From Mesostigma viride (lineage: Eukaryota; Streptophyta; Mesostigmatophyceae; Mesostigmatales; Mesostigmataceae): a stretch of 60,000 bases of DNA. Below are positions 19,174 to 31,600 of this stretch, in pieces. The notes beneath the pieces were generated by a model that made no database searches, was not told the DNA's origin, and was given only the letters and a program-made list of their open reading frames with translations. The translations under genes and the position numbers were made by a program. Position 1 is the stretch's first letter. Every line of letters starts with the position of its first letter. The stretch is from contig RPFO01000436.1 in assembly GCA_009746045.1 (NCBI GenBank), positions 1,067,627 to 1,127,626 of the forward strand, written 5' to 3'.

Positions 19174-21482
19174 CTAGTGGCCATCCGTCTGGTAAGTGCC
19201 ACGAGAGGCCAGCAGGACCTCCAGGTAGGCCTGGTAGTGAGCCACATCCTCAACATTGTCATGCCTATCTACAGTGAGGAAAACATCGGCCCACACGCCG
19301 TCAGGAAAGAGGCCCAGGAAGGCCCAGTAATACCTATGCTGCGTGAGGACGACCTGGCCACGGGCCCAGTCCAGAAAGCCACAGGCAAAGAGGCGAAGGA
19401 AAGGCTCTACCGCGATCAGGCAAAGGGCCCGCAGGAGGAGGCGATGGTACCGAATCCGAGGGCGCATACCCGTCGGGAAGAACAGGTCCACCAGGGGCTC
19501 CACGTTGGACGGCCACAACCGGATGTGCCGAACCTCGCGGGAGCGCCACCGACGAACACACTGTCGCGACCCGAATGTCTCTAGGTAGTCGCTGGCACGA
19601 GGAGGAGGGTGACCGCGGGAGTCTAGACCCTGGCCCGGGATAGGCGCCGGGCGGCGGGCATCCCACTCAAGGATGGGCTGGAGGACCGTAGTGTACGCCG
19701 CACCCGGCACCGCAGGAAACTCTACTGTAAGGGCATCCGAAGCCATAATGCCCAGAGGGGGAGGGTAAGCCCACTGAAACCCACCGTAGGTGTCCAAGTC
19801 GTTGTGGCGCCTCGCCCAGCGATACAGGACGCGCCGGACCAGGATCTCACCCTCGAACACCGGATCAGCTAAAATAACCATGTCGAACGGAGGCCGATCA
19901 GTCTCAATGGGTAGGCCACGATCCCGGGGCGCCCGACACACCTGGGAGAACCCATAGGACATGGGAGAGATGGCAAGCTCAGCAGAGGCGCGCGGCAGGT
20001 CACACTGTCGGCAGGCGAGTGCGGACATACCATACCCCGGAATGGGCGTGTCACGCGACTCCGGCGTCGCGTGCACCACAGAAGGAGCCCTGTCCCGATC
20101 ACCCTGGGACAACTCCCTGAGGGAATCGGCAGCGCGGGTGGCGCGAGGATCCTGACCGGTGGACCGAACAACCGCGGCCAAAGACCGCGAGGCCGAAGGA
20201 GGAGGGACCGGAGCAGGGGCTGACGCAGGGGCAGGAGCCGACACCGACGCAGGGGGCACTGGTAAAACAGGAGGTCGCGCCGGACCCGAAGCCAGAGAGG
20301 GCCGTGACGGACCCGCCAACGACGCAGGCGCGCCGGTCTCCGTTGCCGGTGCACCCTCAGGCCACATGTTGAAAATGGGGCCCGTAGGGACAGGCAGTCC
20401 TGCATAAGATTGACTACCATCCAGGCCCCAGTCAGGAACCGGAATCCTCTGCGGAGGACCACCCTCCCAAAGTCTGGGAAGCCCGCTAGTATCGCCAAAG
20501 AAACCCCGCGACGTCTGCGCCTGAGCGGGAGGAGGCTCGGAAGCAGCGACGGAGGGCGAGCTAACAGGGGCAGGAGACTCCCGCGTAGGCGCAGGTAGAG
20601 CGGTAACAGGCGCAGAGGCAGCAGGAGTCGCAGGAGCCGCCGGAACCACAGCGACCGCGGGCGCAGGCGGGGGCGCGGGCGAAGCCGTAGTCGCCGGGGC
20701 GACAGAAGGGGTAGGGGGCGCGGATCCAGCCGGCGTGGCCGGGACCTGCGCCTGGGCCGCAAGGAAGGCCCCAAACGCCGTGGTCAAAGACTGGATCTGA
20801 GCCTGCATAGCCGAGACCGTCGCCGAAAGAGGATCAGGCAAACCCGAAGGGGTAGGCTCCACTGCGACATCCCGGGTCGACCGAGGGGACGACGGGACCG
20901 GAGAGGGAGGAACAGACGCCGAGGAGGCGGACGCAGCGCTCGAGGCAGAATAATCTGGAGTATAATGTACCTCGGCTGGGGCGCCCGAAGGGGTAGGACC
21001 ACTAACCGCTAGTCCCGCCGACTGATCAGCTATCTCCATGAACTCTACGGCCCGTAAAAGGTCGCAGGGGTTCTCGTCTACCTCAGCATCACCCTCAGCT
21101 GGAAGCCACGGGAACACCTCCCGTAGGCAGGTACGGCCCACAGGAGTGGAGAGGTAGGAGAACACACGGCAACACCGGAGAACCGCATCTATCTGCCCCA
21201 AGGCGGGACAGCTGGAACCACACCCCAACAAACAGTGTCCGGCATCATCGAACCCGTGCAGGACAAGCTGGTGCGGCTCATCAGGGGAAGGACCATACCA
21301 CGTGACCCCGAAGAGGGCCGCCCTGACTAAGCCGCATGTTGGGCCTGAAGGGCCGGCTGCACACGCCACCCGGGTAACTGATCGCGACACCCAGCGGCCC
21401 GGAAGGGCCTCGAAATACAGCTCAGGGTCCGGTGGGGCGGGGACGGCAGCGAGCTCTCAGCCGGAGGGGTAGGCTCTGACAT
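19174..21482 (-). CDS. ORF3 of the Gypsy element, unknown function (copy A)
   Basis: A long frame after pol, in the position of env in some retroelements. It is open from about 21429 to the stop at 19174. The likely ATG is at 21482 (MSEPTPPAESS), separated from the long frame by a one-base deletion in a C/G run relative to copy C. The product is about 770 residues: an N-terminal part with HCLLGCGSSC and CCRVF cysteines, then about 280 residues rich in Ala, Pro and Ser, then a C-terminal part of about 290 residues with FDMVILADPVFEGEILVRR, IRLWPSNVEPLVDLFF and a Trp/Tyr-rich end. I see no signal peptide, membrane anchor or known domain, so an envelope is not supported. The DNA is much richer in G+C than gag-pol beside it, which suggests separate origin. 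Copies A and C are nearly identical. Confidence 0.65.
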
Positions 21483-21558
21483 GACGGCTGCGGAGGGGAG
21501 GGGACAACCAACCATCCGTCGACAGCAGACATAACATAAGAGAGGAGAAGGTCTACAA

Positions 21559-24500
21559 CTAGAGCTTATGCAGGGTTTTATACTCCTGCAGCAGGCGACT
21601 ACACCCATCTAGCTCACTCTCAGTATACCAAACCTTATCTACCTCACTACGAGCATACATCCACTTCACCTTATACTGGCGCTGGGTACCGCGGCCTTTT
21701 TTGATATCTCTATGGGCCACGATACCCTCTACCTCATCCTCTACCTCACCAGTATCCGGGTTATGCTCTAAAGGGGCAGGGGCCAATTCTCTACCAGCGA
21801 ACGTGCTCTGATGATAGAGCTTCAGCTGGCTTCTATGAAAGGTGCGAGAGTGGGTCTGCCAAGAGGTAGGAATATCTATCTCATACAGAAAATTACCTAC
21901 TCTAGACAACACACGGAAAGGTCCTAAGAAGGCGGGCCTAAGTTTCACTTTCAGTTCAGCTTCGAACTTATGAGCGAAGCGGCCAACACGGGGGCCTTCT
22001 ACTAAGACTAAATCTCCTATTTCTATCTCAGGTGCTCTTCTATCTAATGAGGCACGCAACCTAGCAAGGTATTTGGCCTGCGCCCTATGGTACCCTGCAA
22101 TAGCGTTGTCGTGTGCATTCTTCATCTTATCTAATAACGCCTGCACACCTTCTACAGTATCCCGGGACACATCATCCTTGTCCCTTAAAGGACTAGCTAA
22201 AAGAGAGGTAGGGGTAAGAGGTTGTCTACCAGTATCTAGGAAGAAGGGCGTATAACCATGCGCAGCCTGAGGGCAATTGTTAAGGGAAAACTCTACCAAA
22301 CATAGGTAATCCTCCCAATCACTCCCAGAGCCATTCACATAGTGACGCAGAGCTTCTTCCACTACCCTATTCAAACGTTCTACTAAATGAGACGAGGAGG
22401 AGTGGTAGGCAGTACCGAAGGTGACCTTGGTACCGATAGCAGCGAAGAACTGCTGCCAAAAATCAGAAGTGAATAACTTATCCTTATCACTAATAAACTG
22501 CCTACTCAACCATGATATCTATATACGTTATTAAGGTATAGGCGTGCGCAATCGCGTGCGGTGAGTTCTAAGGGACACGGCACGAGATGACACATACGAG
22601 TAAAACGATCTACAAAAACAAGGATCTGGGCGTTACCTCTATCATTCTTCCTAAAAGGTCCTACAAAATCCATCATAATGGAGTCCCACGGCATGATGGG
22701 ATCAGGTAAGGTCCTAGGCTCTGCTATCTGTCCTACATTGTTGGGTTTCATCTCCTGGCAAGATTGACAGTTCTAACATACTCATCTACATCCTTTAAAA
22801 GGGAAGGCCAGTAGTAAGAGCGGGCTACTAGGTCCCGTACCCGTTTACCACCCTGGTGAGCAGCTAAGTCATGCAACTCAAAGAGCAAGGAGGAGCGACA
22901 GATAGGAGGGACATACAGGCGCCATTGAGGGGGAGAATCTGCTATCTGCACATATAAAAATCCACCTACAAATTTACAAGGGTGCTTGCCTAATTGTTGG
23001 GGATGGGCAGCAATGGCAGCTAATGCTTCCGGCTCAGTGGCCGTAAATCTACTAATAAGACGTTCAAGATCAGAGGTAGGCATCGCTACAGAGGTATCCA
23101 GAACAGGTTTAAAGAGATCTCCTACCGCCTTGCCAAAGAGAAGGGGAGGTCCTAGAGGGACTATGTTTCATAAGACTTTCCTGACCTAGTCGCTATATGG
23201 CTAAGCGGTATAGAAATTTTATTTTTCCCCTCCCCCCCCACCGAGACCACAGGAAGGGCCTCACACGGGAGAGAGAGTCCTACGTGAGAAAGGAGATCAG
23301 GCATGCGAACAGCTGTATGAAAGAGGTAGGCATAGGATCATCATCAGGTAGTTCACCATACGGGGTTACACCCATAGTAGTAGGAACTAGAGTAGTATTG
23401 AGAACATCAAGGTCCTCGAAAAAGGAGTAATCTGCACGACGAGAGAGTGCATCTGGTACTATGTTATCTACACCCTTAACATACTGAAGTTTAAAAGGGG
23501 AGAACTGTGCTAAAAACTCCATCCAGCGCGCTTGACGAGGGGTAAGGTTGGGTTGTGAGAGAAGATGGGTAAGAGGGCGTGATCTGTCTGGATAACTAAT
23601 CTATAAGGATCAATCTCACAGGGTTCATTCAGACAAACATCAAATTGAGCACCTTTAAGAAGTGCTGCCACGCGTGGCAACAATACACCACAGCTAATAG
23701 TTCTTGCTGGTGGACGGGATAGTTACGCTCCGCAGGAGCATTGTCCTAGAGATATACTCGATTGGCTGTAAGCCCTGACCCTGATCCTGGAGAAGGACGC
23801 CCCCTATAGCTACTTGCTAGCATCTGTAGCTACAACAAAGGGTTTAGTAGTATCCGGTAGGATGAGTACAGGAGGGGAGAGGAGTAGGGATTTTACACTG
23901 AAAAGCCGACTGACATTCACTACTCCAAACAAAGGGGATATCCTTCTTTAATAGATGATTAATAGGGCTGCTATAGTTGCGAAACGCGGGATAAAACGCC
24001 TATAGTAAGAAGCAATTCCTAGAAACTACGTACACCTTTAACGTCGGTAGGGTAGGCCATTCCTGAATTGACTTAGTCTTATCCGGGTCGGTAGCGACCC
24101 CGGCATCTGACAGAACGTGCCCTAAAAATGGGACACTTCTACCGAGCGAACTTTAGCACGGCGCGCCCATAAAGAATTTTCAGCCATGATTTCTAATACT
24201 TTCTTTAAATCACGTAGGTGCGTTTCAAAATCAGGAGAATAAATAAGGATATCATCTAAGTAAGCTTGAGCACAAGAACGGTCATGCTCAGATAAAGAAA
24301 CAGAGGAGAAGGAAGGATCCTTTAAATCAGAGGACACTTGAGGAAGGTGGGAATTTCCCATAACAGGTCTAAGCACTTCATTCATTAACATTTGAAAGAG
24401 GCAGGAGAGTTACAGAGTCCCATAGCCGCTACTCTAAACTGGTAATGCCCAAAAGGGGTAGCAAAGGCGGTTTTGTGGCAATCCTCAGGAGCTATACGTA

Positions 24501-25529
24501 GTTGCCAAAAACCATCCGCACAATCTAGTACTGTGAAACAGGTAGAACCTTTAACCTTATTAAATATATCATCAATACGAGGTAGAGGGTATTTAGACTT
24601 CACAGTAATATCGTTTACTTCCTATAATCAGTAACTAGGCGAAACTTGCCATTTGGCTTAGGAACTAACAGGACACCAGGAGTAGGGGGAGTTACTAGGC
24701 TCTATCAATCCTGCTTCTAATAGTGATACTAAAATCTGTTTTAGTTCCTTTAATTCTGTAGGGCCCATTCTATACATCGGAGAGTGCGTAGGAACTGCAC
24801 CGTCCTTGATAACTACACGGTGTAAAACAGAACGAGGAGGAGGATAAGAAGGAGTCTTTTCTTCAAATACTTTTGAGGAATCTATCACAGCCATGTATCT
24901 TACTATTTCATTTTCAGTAAATCCACTCCTATTGTATCCACTGTATTTACATCTATATCCACACTATTATTAGTGATAGGTATCTCTTGTACTTCTAACT
25001 GAAGGAACATACATAATAGGTATCCATTTCTTTAATTCAGAACGTAATTCGTCATTGACATTAATACTTCAGGTATAGGTCTACAGGAGGATCAACAGGT
25101 GTAGGAGGAGTAATATCTACCAAGGATAAATTTTCTAATCTATAATGACGTTCTGGTACCCAGTAAGAGCTATCTGGAAACCAAATGACCATAGTATCAT
25201 AATTAATAGTGAATTTATTATCCTGTGCCAATCTAATCCTAGTAATACATCAGCTGTAGTGATAGGGCCTATAGTGGCCGTCAGGTTGACCGTACGTCCT
25301 TGTATGACCAGGGGAAGGGACACCGTACCCGGGGAATGACTGGTGCGACCGTCAGCATAATGACAGTGACAGTTTTTGTGTGAGGGGTAGGGACTAGTCC
25401 TAAACGCCTAACTAGGGCCTCGCTCACAAAGGAGCTAGCCGCACCGCTATCCACTAACACAGAGACATTCAAGAGTTCATCAGCATGCAGAAGGGGTCTA
25501 CAACAGTATGAGGGACGGTTAACCACCAT
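21559..25529 (-). pseudogene. Gypsy protease-pol region, copy A (frame-broken)
   Basis: All domains seen intact in copy C are present here in the same order on the minus strand: protease VLVDSGAASSFVSEA (about 25450), RT with KSKYPLPRIDDIF (about 24590) and AYLDDILIYS (about 24250), RNase H, integrase and chromodomain, ending at 21559. Single-base indels relative to copy C break it into at least ten frames, many at homopolymers. The last 950 bases (integrase end and chromodomain) are open. Confidence 0.8.
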
Positions 25530-25645
25530 TCAAGAACATAAGAGGACGCACACGTAGTGGTAGGGATGATTCAGCTCCTACAGAGGTTATAAAAACAGGC
25601 AAGCAAAAATTAATATCTGGGGTACTATCTAAGGACCTGTCCAGG

Positions 25646-27392
25646 TTACCCCCGGCTGACAGGCCTACTGTTCCCCCTCCCCCCCAAATCCATAGGAACG
25701 AACCCCGAAGAAGACCCTGGCGGAAAAGCCACTGCTGGAGGGTCACGAGGGATTGAAGAGGGTGCGGGAGCCTGATTATCATAGGGGAACCCTGGGGATC
25801 CTGTCTGCACAGCATTCAGCCTACTAGGGGTAGCTGAAGGAATGCGTCCTGAAGTGGGACGAATAGGAGCACGCTGAGGGGTACGAGGAGGGCGAGCGTC
25901 GGGATGAGGGGGAGCACCCGAAAGGAACTTGGGGCACTCACGTTTAAGATGACCTACTTCCTTACAATGATAGCAGGTAATATGAGAGACATCCAGAGCT
26001 GAAAGGTCAGTCACACAGATATCTAATTCTTCTACATAGGAGTTCTCCTCCTCAGGGGTAAGGCTAATATTATTAATACGGGAACGGGTAGGAAGAGAAG
26101 GTGTGGAGAAGAAATCTGCTACTCGTAAAAGATGCTGCGCACATGCTTGAGGGGCAGGTCAGTAAAACGGTAGGCAGAGAACTGGCGCTTGACTTCACGC
26201 AATAAGGGTCTACTGAGGCCCTGAAGGAAGCGAGCACGTACTTCTGCACCCGACAAATCCCTAATTCGTACCATCTGAGCATCAAACTCTTTCATATATT
26301 CTTTGAAGGACTTGGTACCCTGCTGCAAGGTGCCAAAGGATAATCTATCCTGCCAATCTGCATCGGGAGGGACTAAATGGTTCTCTAAACGCTTGAACAA
26401 TTCTGCTACAGAGTTTGGGTAGGCATGAGAGGCAAGAGACTCACACTGGATGAGGTTAGCAAGTTCAGGAGTAATGCAGGTAGTAAGATAATGAGGAACT
26501 AGTACAGCATCAGAGAGGCGCCACCTATTGTGGTTCTGCCAGGACTCTGTGTTCTGGGTGAGCAACATAATGAAGGTGAAAAACTGTTGAGGGGTAGACT
26601 TGACATCCAGCTTAGGAAGGTTGGCAAAGAGGGGAAGAGCAGGAGGCTTAGGGGGATTAGAAGAATCAGTTTTTCCCATAGGGCCACTATCTTCCACTGC
26701 TACATAAGCGGGATAGAAGGAAGGGATAGGAAAAGTCTTGGGTAGGGGTCTAGAGGGAGCCACCGTTTCCGGATGGTGCCCATAGGAGAAGGGGACAGTA
26801 TATTGCTCACGAAGAGAGGAATAGGCAAAATGATCATAATTCCTATCATCTAGGGGCATGGTACTGAAATCATTATTAACTTCTAAATCAGCCACACGGG
26901 TAGGAACCTGGGCAGCCTCATAGGCCGTCTCAGGGTAGGACCAGGAAGCAGGTGGGAAAAAGGGAACTGCACTAGGGCGCCCAGAAGGGCCGACAGGGGC
27001 CGAGGTACGACCCGTGTTAATAGCAGGCATTGAAGGCACAGGGTGGGAAGGAGGCCTAGGAGCATTGTTAGTGTGTGAGGACCTGCTGGAGGGGTGAGCC
27101 AAGGTTGCAGAAGGGGCAGGGGCCTGGTTCACAACGAAAGAAGGTTCCTCACTAAATCTGACTTGGGAAATACGTTGTTCATAGGTAGGTGGGGTAATTG
27201 AGGGACGACGGCGACCACCAGCAACAGGAGAAGAGGTGAGGTACGCAGAATACCTTGAGGAGTGAGATGGTGTACCGTTTCCAAGGAGTCCCGTCGGTTA
27301 CCACGAGTATTGTTATTGTTAATGTTATTAGTAGTAGTATTATTATTATTATTGGTAGGTATAGGCGACATATCTCCACCCACTGGATCCAT
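25646..27392 (-). pseudogene. Gypsy gag, copy A (frame-broken)
   Basis: The likely start is the ATG at 27392 (MDPVGGDMSPIPTNNNNN). The capsid-like region lies at 26119-27132 and the zinc knuckle CYHCKEVGHLKREC (CX2CX4HX4C) at about 25940-25981. Small indels near 27230 and 26130 shift the frame relative to copy C. Confidence 0.8.
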
Positions 27393-27485
27393 CTTTAATT
27401 ACGTAAAGGAATAGGAATCAAAAGAAGAAAGCAACAAAAGAAAAAGGAAAAACCTTGAAGGTCTGCAGCAGGAACAAAATTAAAA

Positions 27486-27878
27486 TCAATCCTTTTTAAC
27501 AACAGTAATGGATAGGGAACCAAACTCCAAAGTGAGAGGAGTATCTGAAGCAGATGCAGATGCAGCCCGTTTAGGGGGAGAAGAAGGAGGGGTAGCAAAG
27601 ACTAGAGCTTCTACTGGAGGGCGACCATGAGGAATAGGGCGTACATGCAGGCCTAAATCTGTTTGGCTATGATCTATAAGGAACTGCTGAGCTTCTTCAA
27701 AGGACATAAATTTCTTATACCTAATTACGTTATATTCACGATTCTGAACGATCTTCCTAGCGTCGGACCAAGAAAGGAAAATGGAGGACCATTGAGGCGT
27801 AATCACTACGTAATATTTAGCTAGACTATTATCGCTAGAAGAATGGGAAGGAGCAGTAAAAGATCGCCGTTGGCTCAT
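27486..27878 (-). CDS. Small ORF with RNase H1 hybrid-binding (viroplasmin-type) domain, copy A
   Basis: A 130-residue protein encoded between the 5' LTR and gag; ATG at 27878. Residues about 20-72 fit the RNase H1 N-terminal hybrid-binding fold: KYYVVITPQWSSIFLSW, a gap, then YKKFMSFEEAQQFLID. The family binds RNA-DNA hybrids. No RNase H catalytic domain follows, so it could be a nucleic-acid chaperone or replication factor of the element. The C-terminal half is Pro/Ala/Ser-rich. In copy C the same ORF (41424-41814) has a two-base deletion. I recognised the domain by pattern, without a search. Confidence 0.7.
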   Translation of the reverse strand: MSQRRSFTAPSHSSSDNSLAKYYVVITPQWSSIFLSWSDARKIVQNREYNVIRYKKFMSFEEAQQFLIDHSQTDLGLHVRPIPHGRPPVEALVFATPPSSPPKRAASASASDTPLTLEFGSLSITVVKKD

Positions 27879-28404
27879 GGTAACGCACCTGGTAGTCTTG
27901 AGCAGTCAAATGAGGAGAACGAGGAGAAGGCGACTTATCTCGGGTGTCTGAAACCGAACCAGATTGACGACGCACGTAGGGACGATGTTTCCAGCGCCAG
28001 GTGGTCGTAAGTATCCGGTTTCAAGAATTCTGCGTCCGGCGAAGGGTCGTCTAAATACGAAGCAGGCACGATGCAGAAAAAGGGTAATCTACGAGACGCT
28101 AGCCGTCTCTCTATCGTCGAACCAAAACCAGCAACTGTCTACGGCAGTAAACCATCTTTCTAAGGAAACAAGACGAGGAGCAGGAGCTATATACGAAAGG
28201 ATTTTCCGCTTCGAGCAGGTCTAACGTCTAGGCAGGGCGTGTCCTGAATCAGGCAGCACTATCCTCCTAGCTTGACGGCGACCCGCCCATTACCTGTCAA
28301 GTACGTGTCGTCTTCTTTTTCCCAGCCGCGGAAGGGTTGATTCAATGACGTATGTTGCAAAGGATCGTCGTCTCGCTCTCTATCTAAACTACCTCCGAGT
28401 CCAT

Positions 28405-28614
28405 TGTTACGCCGCAAGCCTCGGCCGCCACCTCTACCTCTACCTGTCCTGATACTACCTAAACTAGTGAGGCTGCTTCTATTTACACCCCTAGCGAAAG
28501 ACGACCGAGACGAACCAGATCTCAATGCATTTACATATGTACTACTGTAATACGCCATAGCCATTTAATCAAACCCGTTTACTCCAGGAAAAGAGGAAGG
28601 AAACACAACTAAAC
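28405..28614 (-). repeat. Partial internal LTR
   Basis: The first 210 bases (plus-strand view) of the LTR, intact at the TGTTACG end and joined at 28614/28615 to integrase sequence corresponding to 21631. The remaining 360 bases and the whole ORF3 region are missing here. Confidence 0.9.
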
Positions 28615-31600
28615 AACCTTATCTACCTCACTACGAGCATACATCCACTTCACCTTATACTGGCGCTGGGTACCGCGGCCTTTTTTGATAATCTCTATGG
28701 CCACGATACCCTCTACCTCATCCTCTACCTCACCAGTTATCCGGGTATGCTCTAAAGGGGCAGGGGCCAATTCTCTACCAGCGAACGTGCTCTGATGATG
28801 AAGCTTCAGCTGGCTTCTATGAAAGGGTGCGAGAGTGGGTCTGCAGAAAGGTAGGAATATCTATCTCATACAGAAAATTACCTACTCTAGACAACACACG
28901 GAAAGGTCCTAAGAAGGCGGGCCTAAGTTTCACTTTCAGTTCAGCTTCGAACTTATGAGCGAAGCGGCCAACACGGGGGCCTTCTACTAAGACTAAATCT
29001 CCTATTTCTATCTCAGGTGCTCTTCTATCTAATGAGGCACGGCAACCTAGCAAGGATTTGGCCTGCGCCCTATGGTACCCTGCAATAGCGTTGTCGTGTG
29101 CATTCTTCATCTTATCTAATAACGCCTGCACACCTTCTACAGTATCCCGGGACACATCATCCTTGTCCCTTAAAGGACTAGCTAAAAGAGAGGTAGGGGT
29201 AAGAGGTTGTCTACCAGTATCTAGGAAGAAGGCGTATAACCATGCGCAGCCTGAGGGCAATTGTTAAGGAAAACTCTACCAAAACATAGGTAATCCTCCC
29301 AATCACTCCCAGAGCCATTCACATAGTGACGCAGAGCTTCTTCCACTACCCTATTCAAACGTTCTACTAAATGAGACGAGGAGGAGGGTAGGCAGTACCG
29401 AAGGTGACTTGGTACCGATAGCAGCGAAGAACTGCTGCCAAAAAATCAGAAGTGAATAACTTATCCTTATCACTAATAAACTGCCTACTCAAACCATGAT
29501 ATCTATATACGTTATTAAGGTATAGGCGTGCGCAATCGCGTGCGGTGAGTTTCTAAGGGACACGGCACGAGTGACACATACGAGTAAAACGATCTACAAA
29601 AACAAGGATCTGGGCGTTACCTCTATCATTCTTCCTAAAAGGTCCTACAAAATCCATCATAATGAGTCCCACGGCATGATGGGATCAGGTAAGGTCTGGC
29701 TCTGCTATCTGTCCCACATTGTTGGGTTTCATCTCCTGGCAAGATTGACAGGTTCTAACATACTCATCTACATCCTTTAAAAGGGAAGGCCAGTAGTAAG
29801 AGCGGGCTACTAGGTCCCGTACCCGTTTACCACCCTGGTGAGCAGCTAAGTCATGCAACTCAAAGAGCAAGGAGGAGCGACAGATAGGAGGACATACAGG
29901 CGCCATTGAGGGGGGAATCTGCTATTCTGCACATATAAAAATCCACCTACAAATTTACAAGGGTGCTTGCCTAATTGGTTGGGGATGGGCACAATGGCAG
30001 CTAATGCTTCCGGCTCAGTGGCCGTAAATCTACTAATAAGACGTTCGAGATCAGAGGTAGGCATCGCTACAGAGGTATCCAGAACAGGTTTAAAGAGATC
30101 TCCTACCGCCTTGCCAAAGAGAAGGGGAGGTCCTATGTAGAGGGACTATGTGTTCATAAGACTTTCCTGACCTAGTCGCTATATGGCTAAGCGGTATAGA
30201 AATTTTATTTTTCCCCTCCCCCCCCACCGAGACCACAGGAAGCTCCTCACACGGGAGAGAGAGTCCTACGTGAGAAAGGAGATCAGGCATGCGAACAGCT
30301 GTATGAAAGAGGTAGGCATAGGATTCATCATCAGGTAGTTCACCATACGGGGTTACACCCATAGTAGTAGGAACTAGAGTAGTATGAGAAACATCAAGGT
30401 CCTCGAAAAAGGAGTAATCTGCACGACGAGAGAGTGCATCTGGTACTATGTTATCTACACCCTTAACATACTGAAGTTTAAAGGAGAACTGTGCTAAAAA
30501 CTCCATCCAGCGCGCTTGACGAGGGTAAGGTTGGGTTGTGAGAGAAGATGGTTAAGAGGGCGGTGATCTGCTGGATAACTAATCTATAAGGATCAACTCC
30601 ACAGGGTTCATTCAGACAAAACATCAAATTGAGCAATTTAAGAAAGTGCTGCCACGCGTGGCAACAGTAATACCACACAGCTAATAGTTCTTGCTGGTGG
30701 ACGGGATAGTTACGCTCAAGCATATTGTCCTAGAGATATACTCGATTGGCTGTAAGCCCTGACCCTGATCCTGGAGAAGGACGCCCCTATAGCTACCTTG
30801 CTAGCATCTGTGGCTACAACAAAAGGGTTTAGTAGTATCCGGTAGGATGAGTACAGGAGGGGAGAGGAGTAGGGATTTTAGACACTGAAAAGCCGACTGA
30901 CATTCACTACTCCAAACAAAGGGATATCCTTCTTTAATAGATGATTAATAGGAGCTGCTATAGTTGCGAAACGCGGGATAAAACGCCTATAGTAAGAAGC
31001 AATTCCTAGAAAACTACGTACACCTTTAACGTCGGTAGGGTAGGCATTCCTGAATTGACTTAGTCTTATCCGGGCGGTAGCGACCCCGGCATCTGATAGA
31101 ACGTGCCCTAAGAATGGGACACTTCTACCAGAGCGAACTTTAGCACGGCGCGCCCATAAAGAATTTTCAGCCATGATTTCTAATACTTTCTTTAAATCAC
31201 GTAGGTGCGTTTCAAAATCAGGAGAATAAATAAGGATATCATCTAAGTAAGCTTGAGCACAAGAACGGTCATGCTCAGATAAAGAAACAGCGGAGAAGGA
31301 AGATCCTTTAAATCAGAGGACACTTGAGGAAGGTGGGAATTTCCCATAACAGGTCTAAGCACTTCATTCATTAACATTTGGAAAGAGGCAGGAGAGTTAC
31401 AGAGTCCCATAGCCGCTACTCTAAACTGGAATTGCCCAAAAAGGGGTAGCAAAGGCGGTTTTGTGGCAATCCTCAGGAGCTATACGTAGTTGCCAAAAAC
31501 CATCCGCACAATCTAGTACTGTGAAACAGGTAGAACCTTTAACCTTATTAAATATCTCATCAATACGAGGAGAGGTATTTAGACTTCACAGTAATATCGT

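Noticed and set aside
19869-20774. 301-codon Arg/Leu-rich minus-strand frame and plus-strand frames inside ORF3
   Set aside because: They overlap the longer ORF3 frame in GC-rich DNA and show biased Arg/Leu composition typical of shadow frames.
19174-21482. Env protein
   Set aside because: The position fits, but there is no signal peptide, membrane segment or fusion-type motif, so only an unknown ORF is called.
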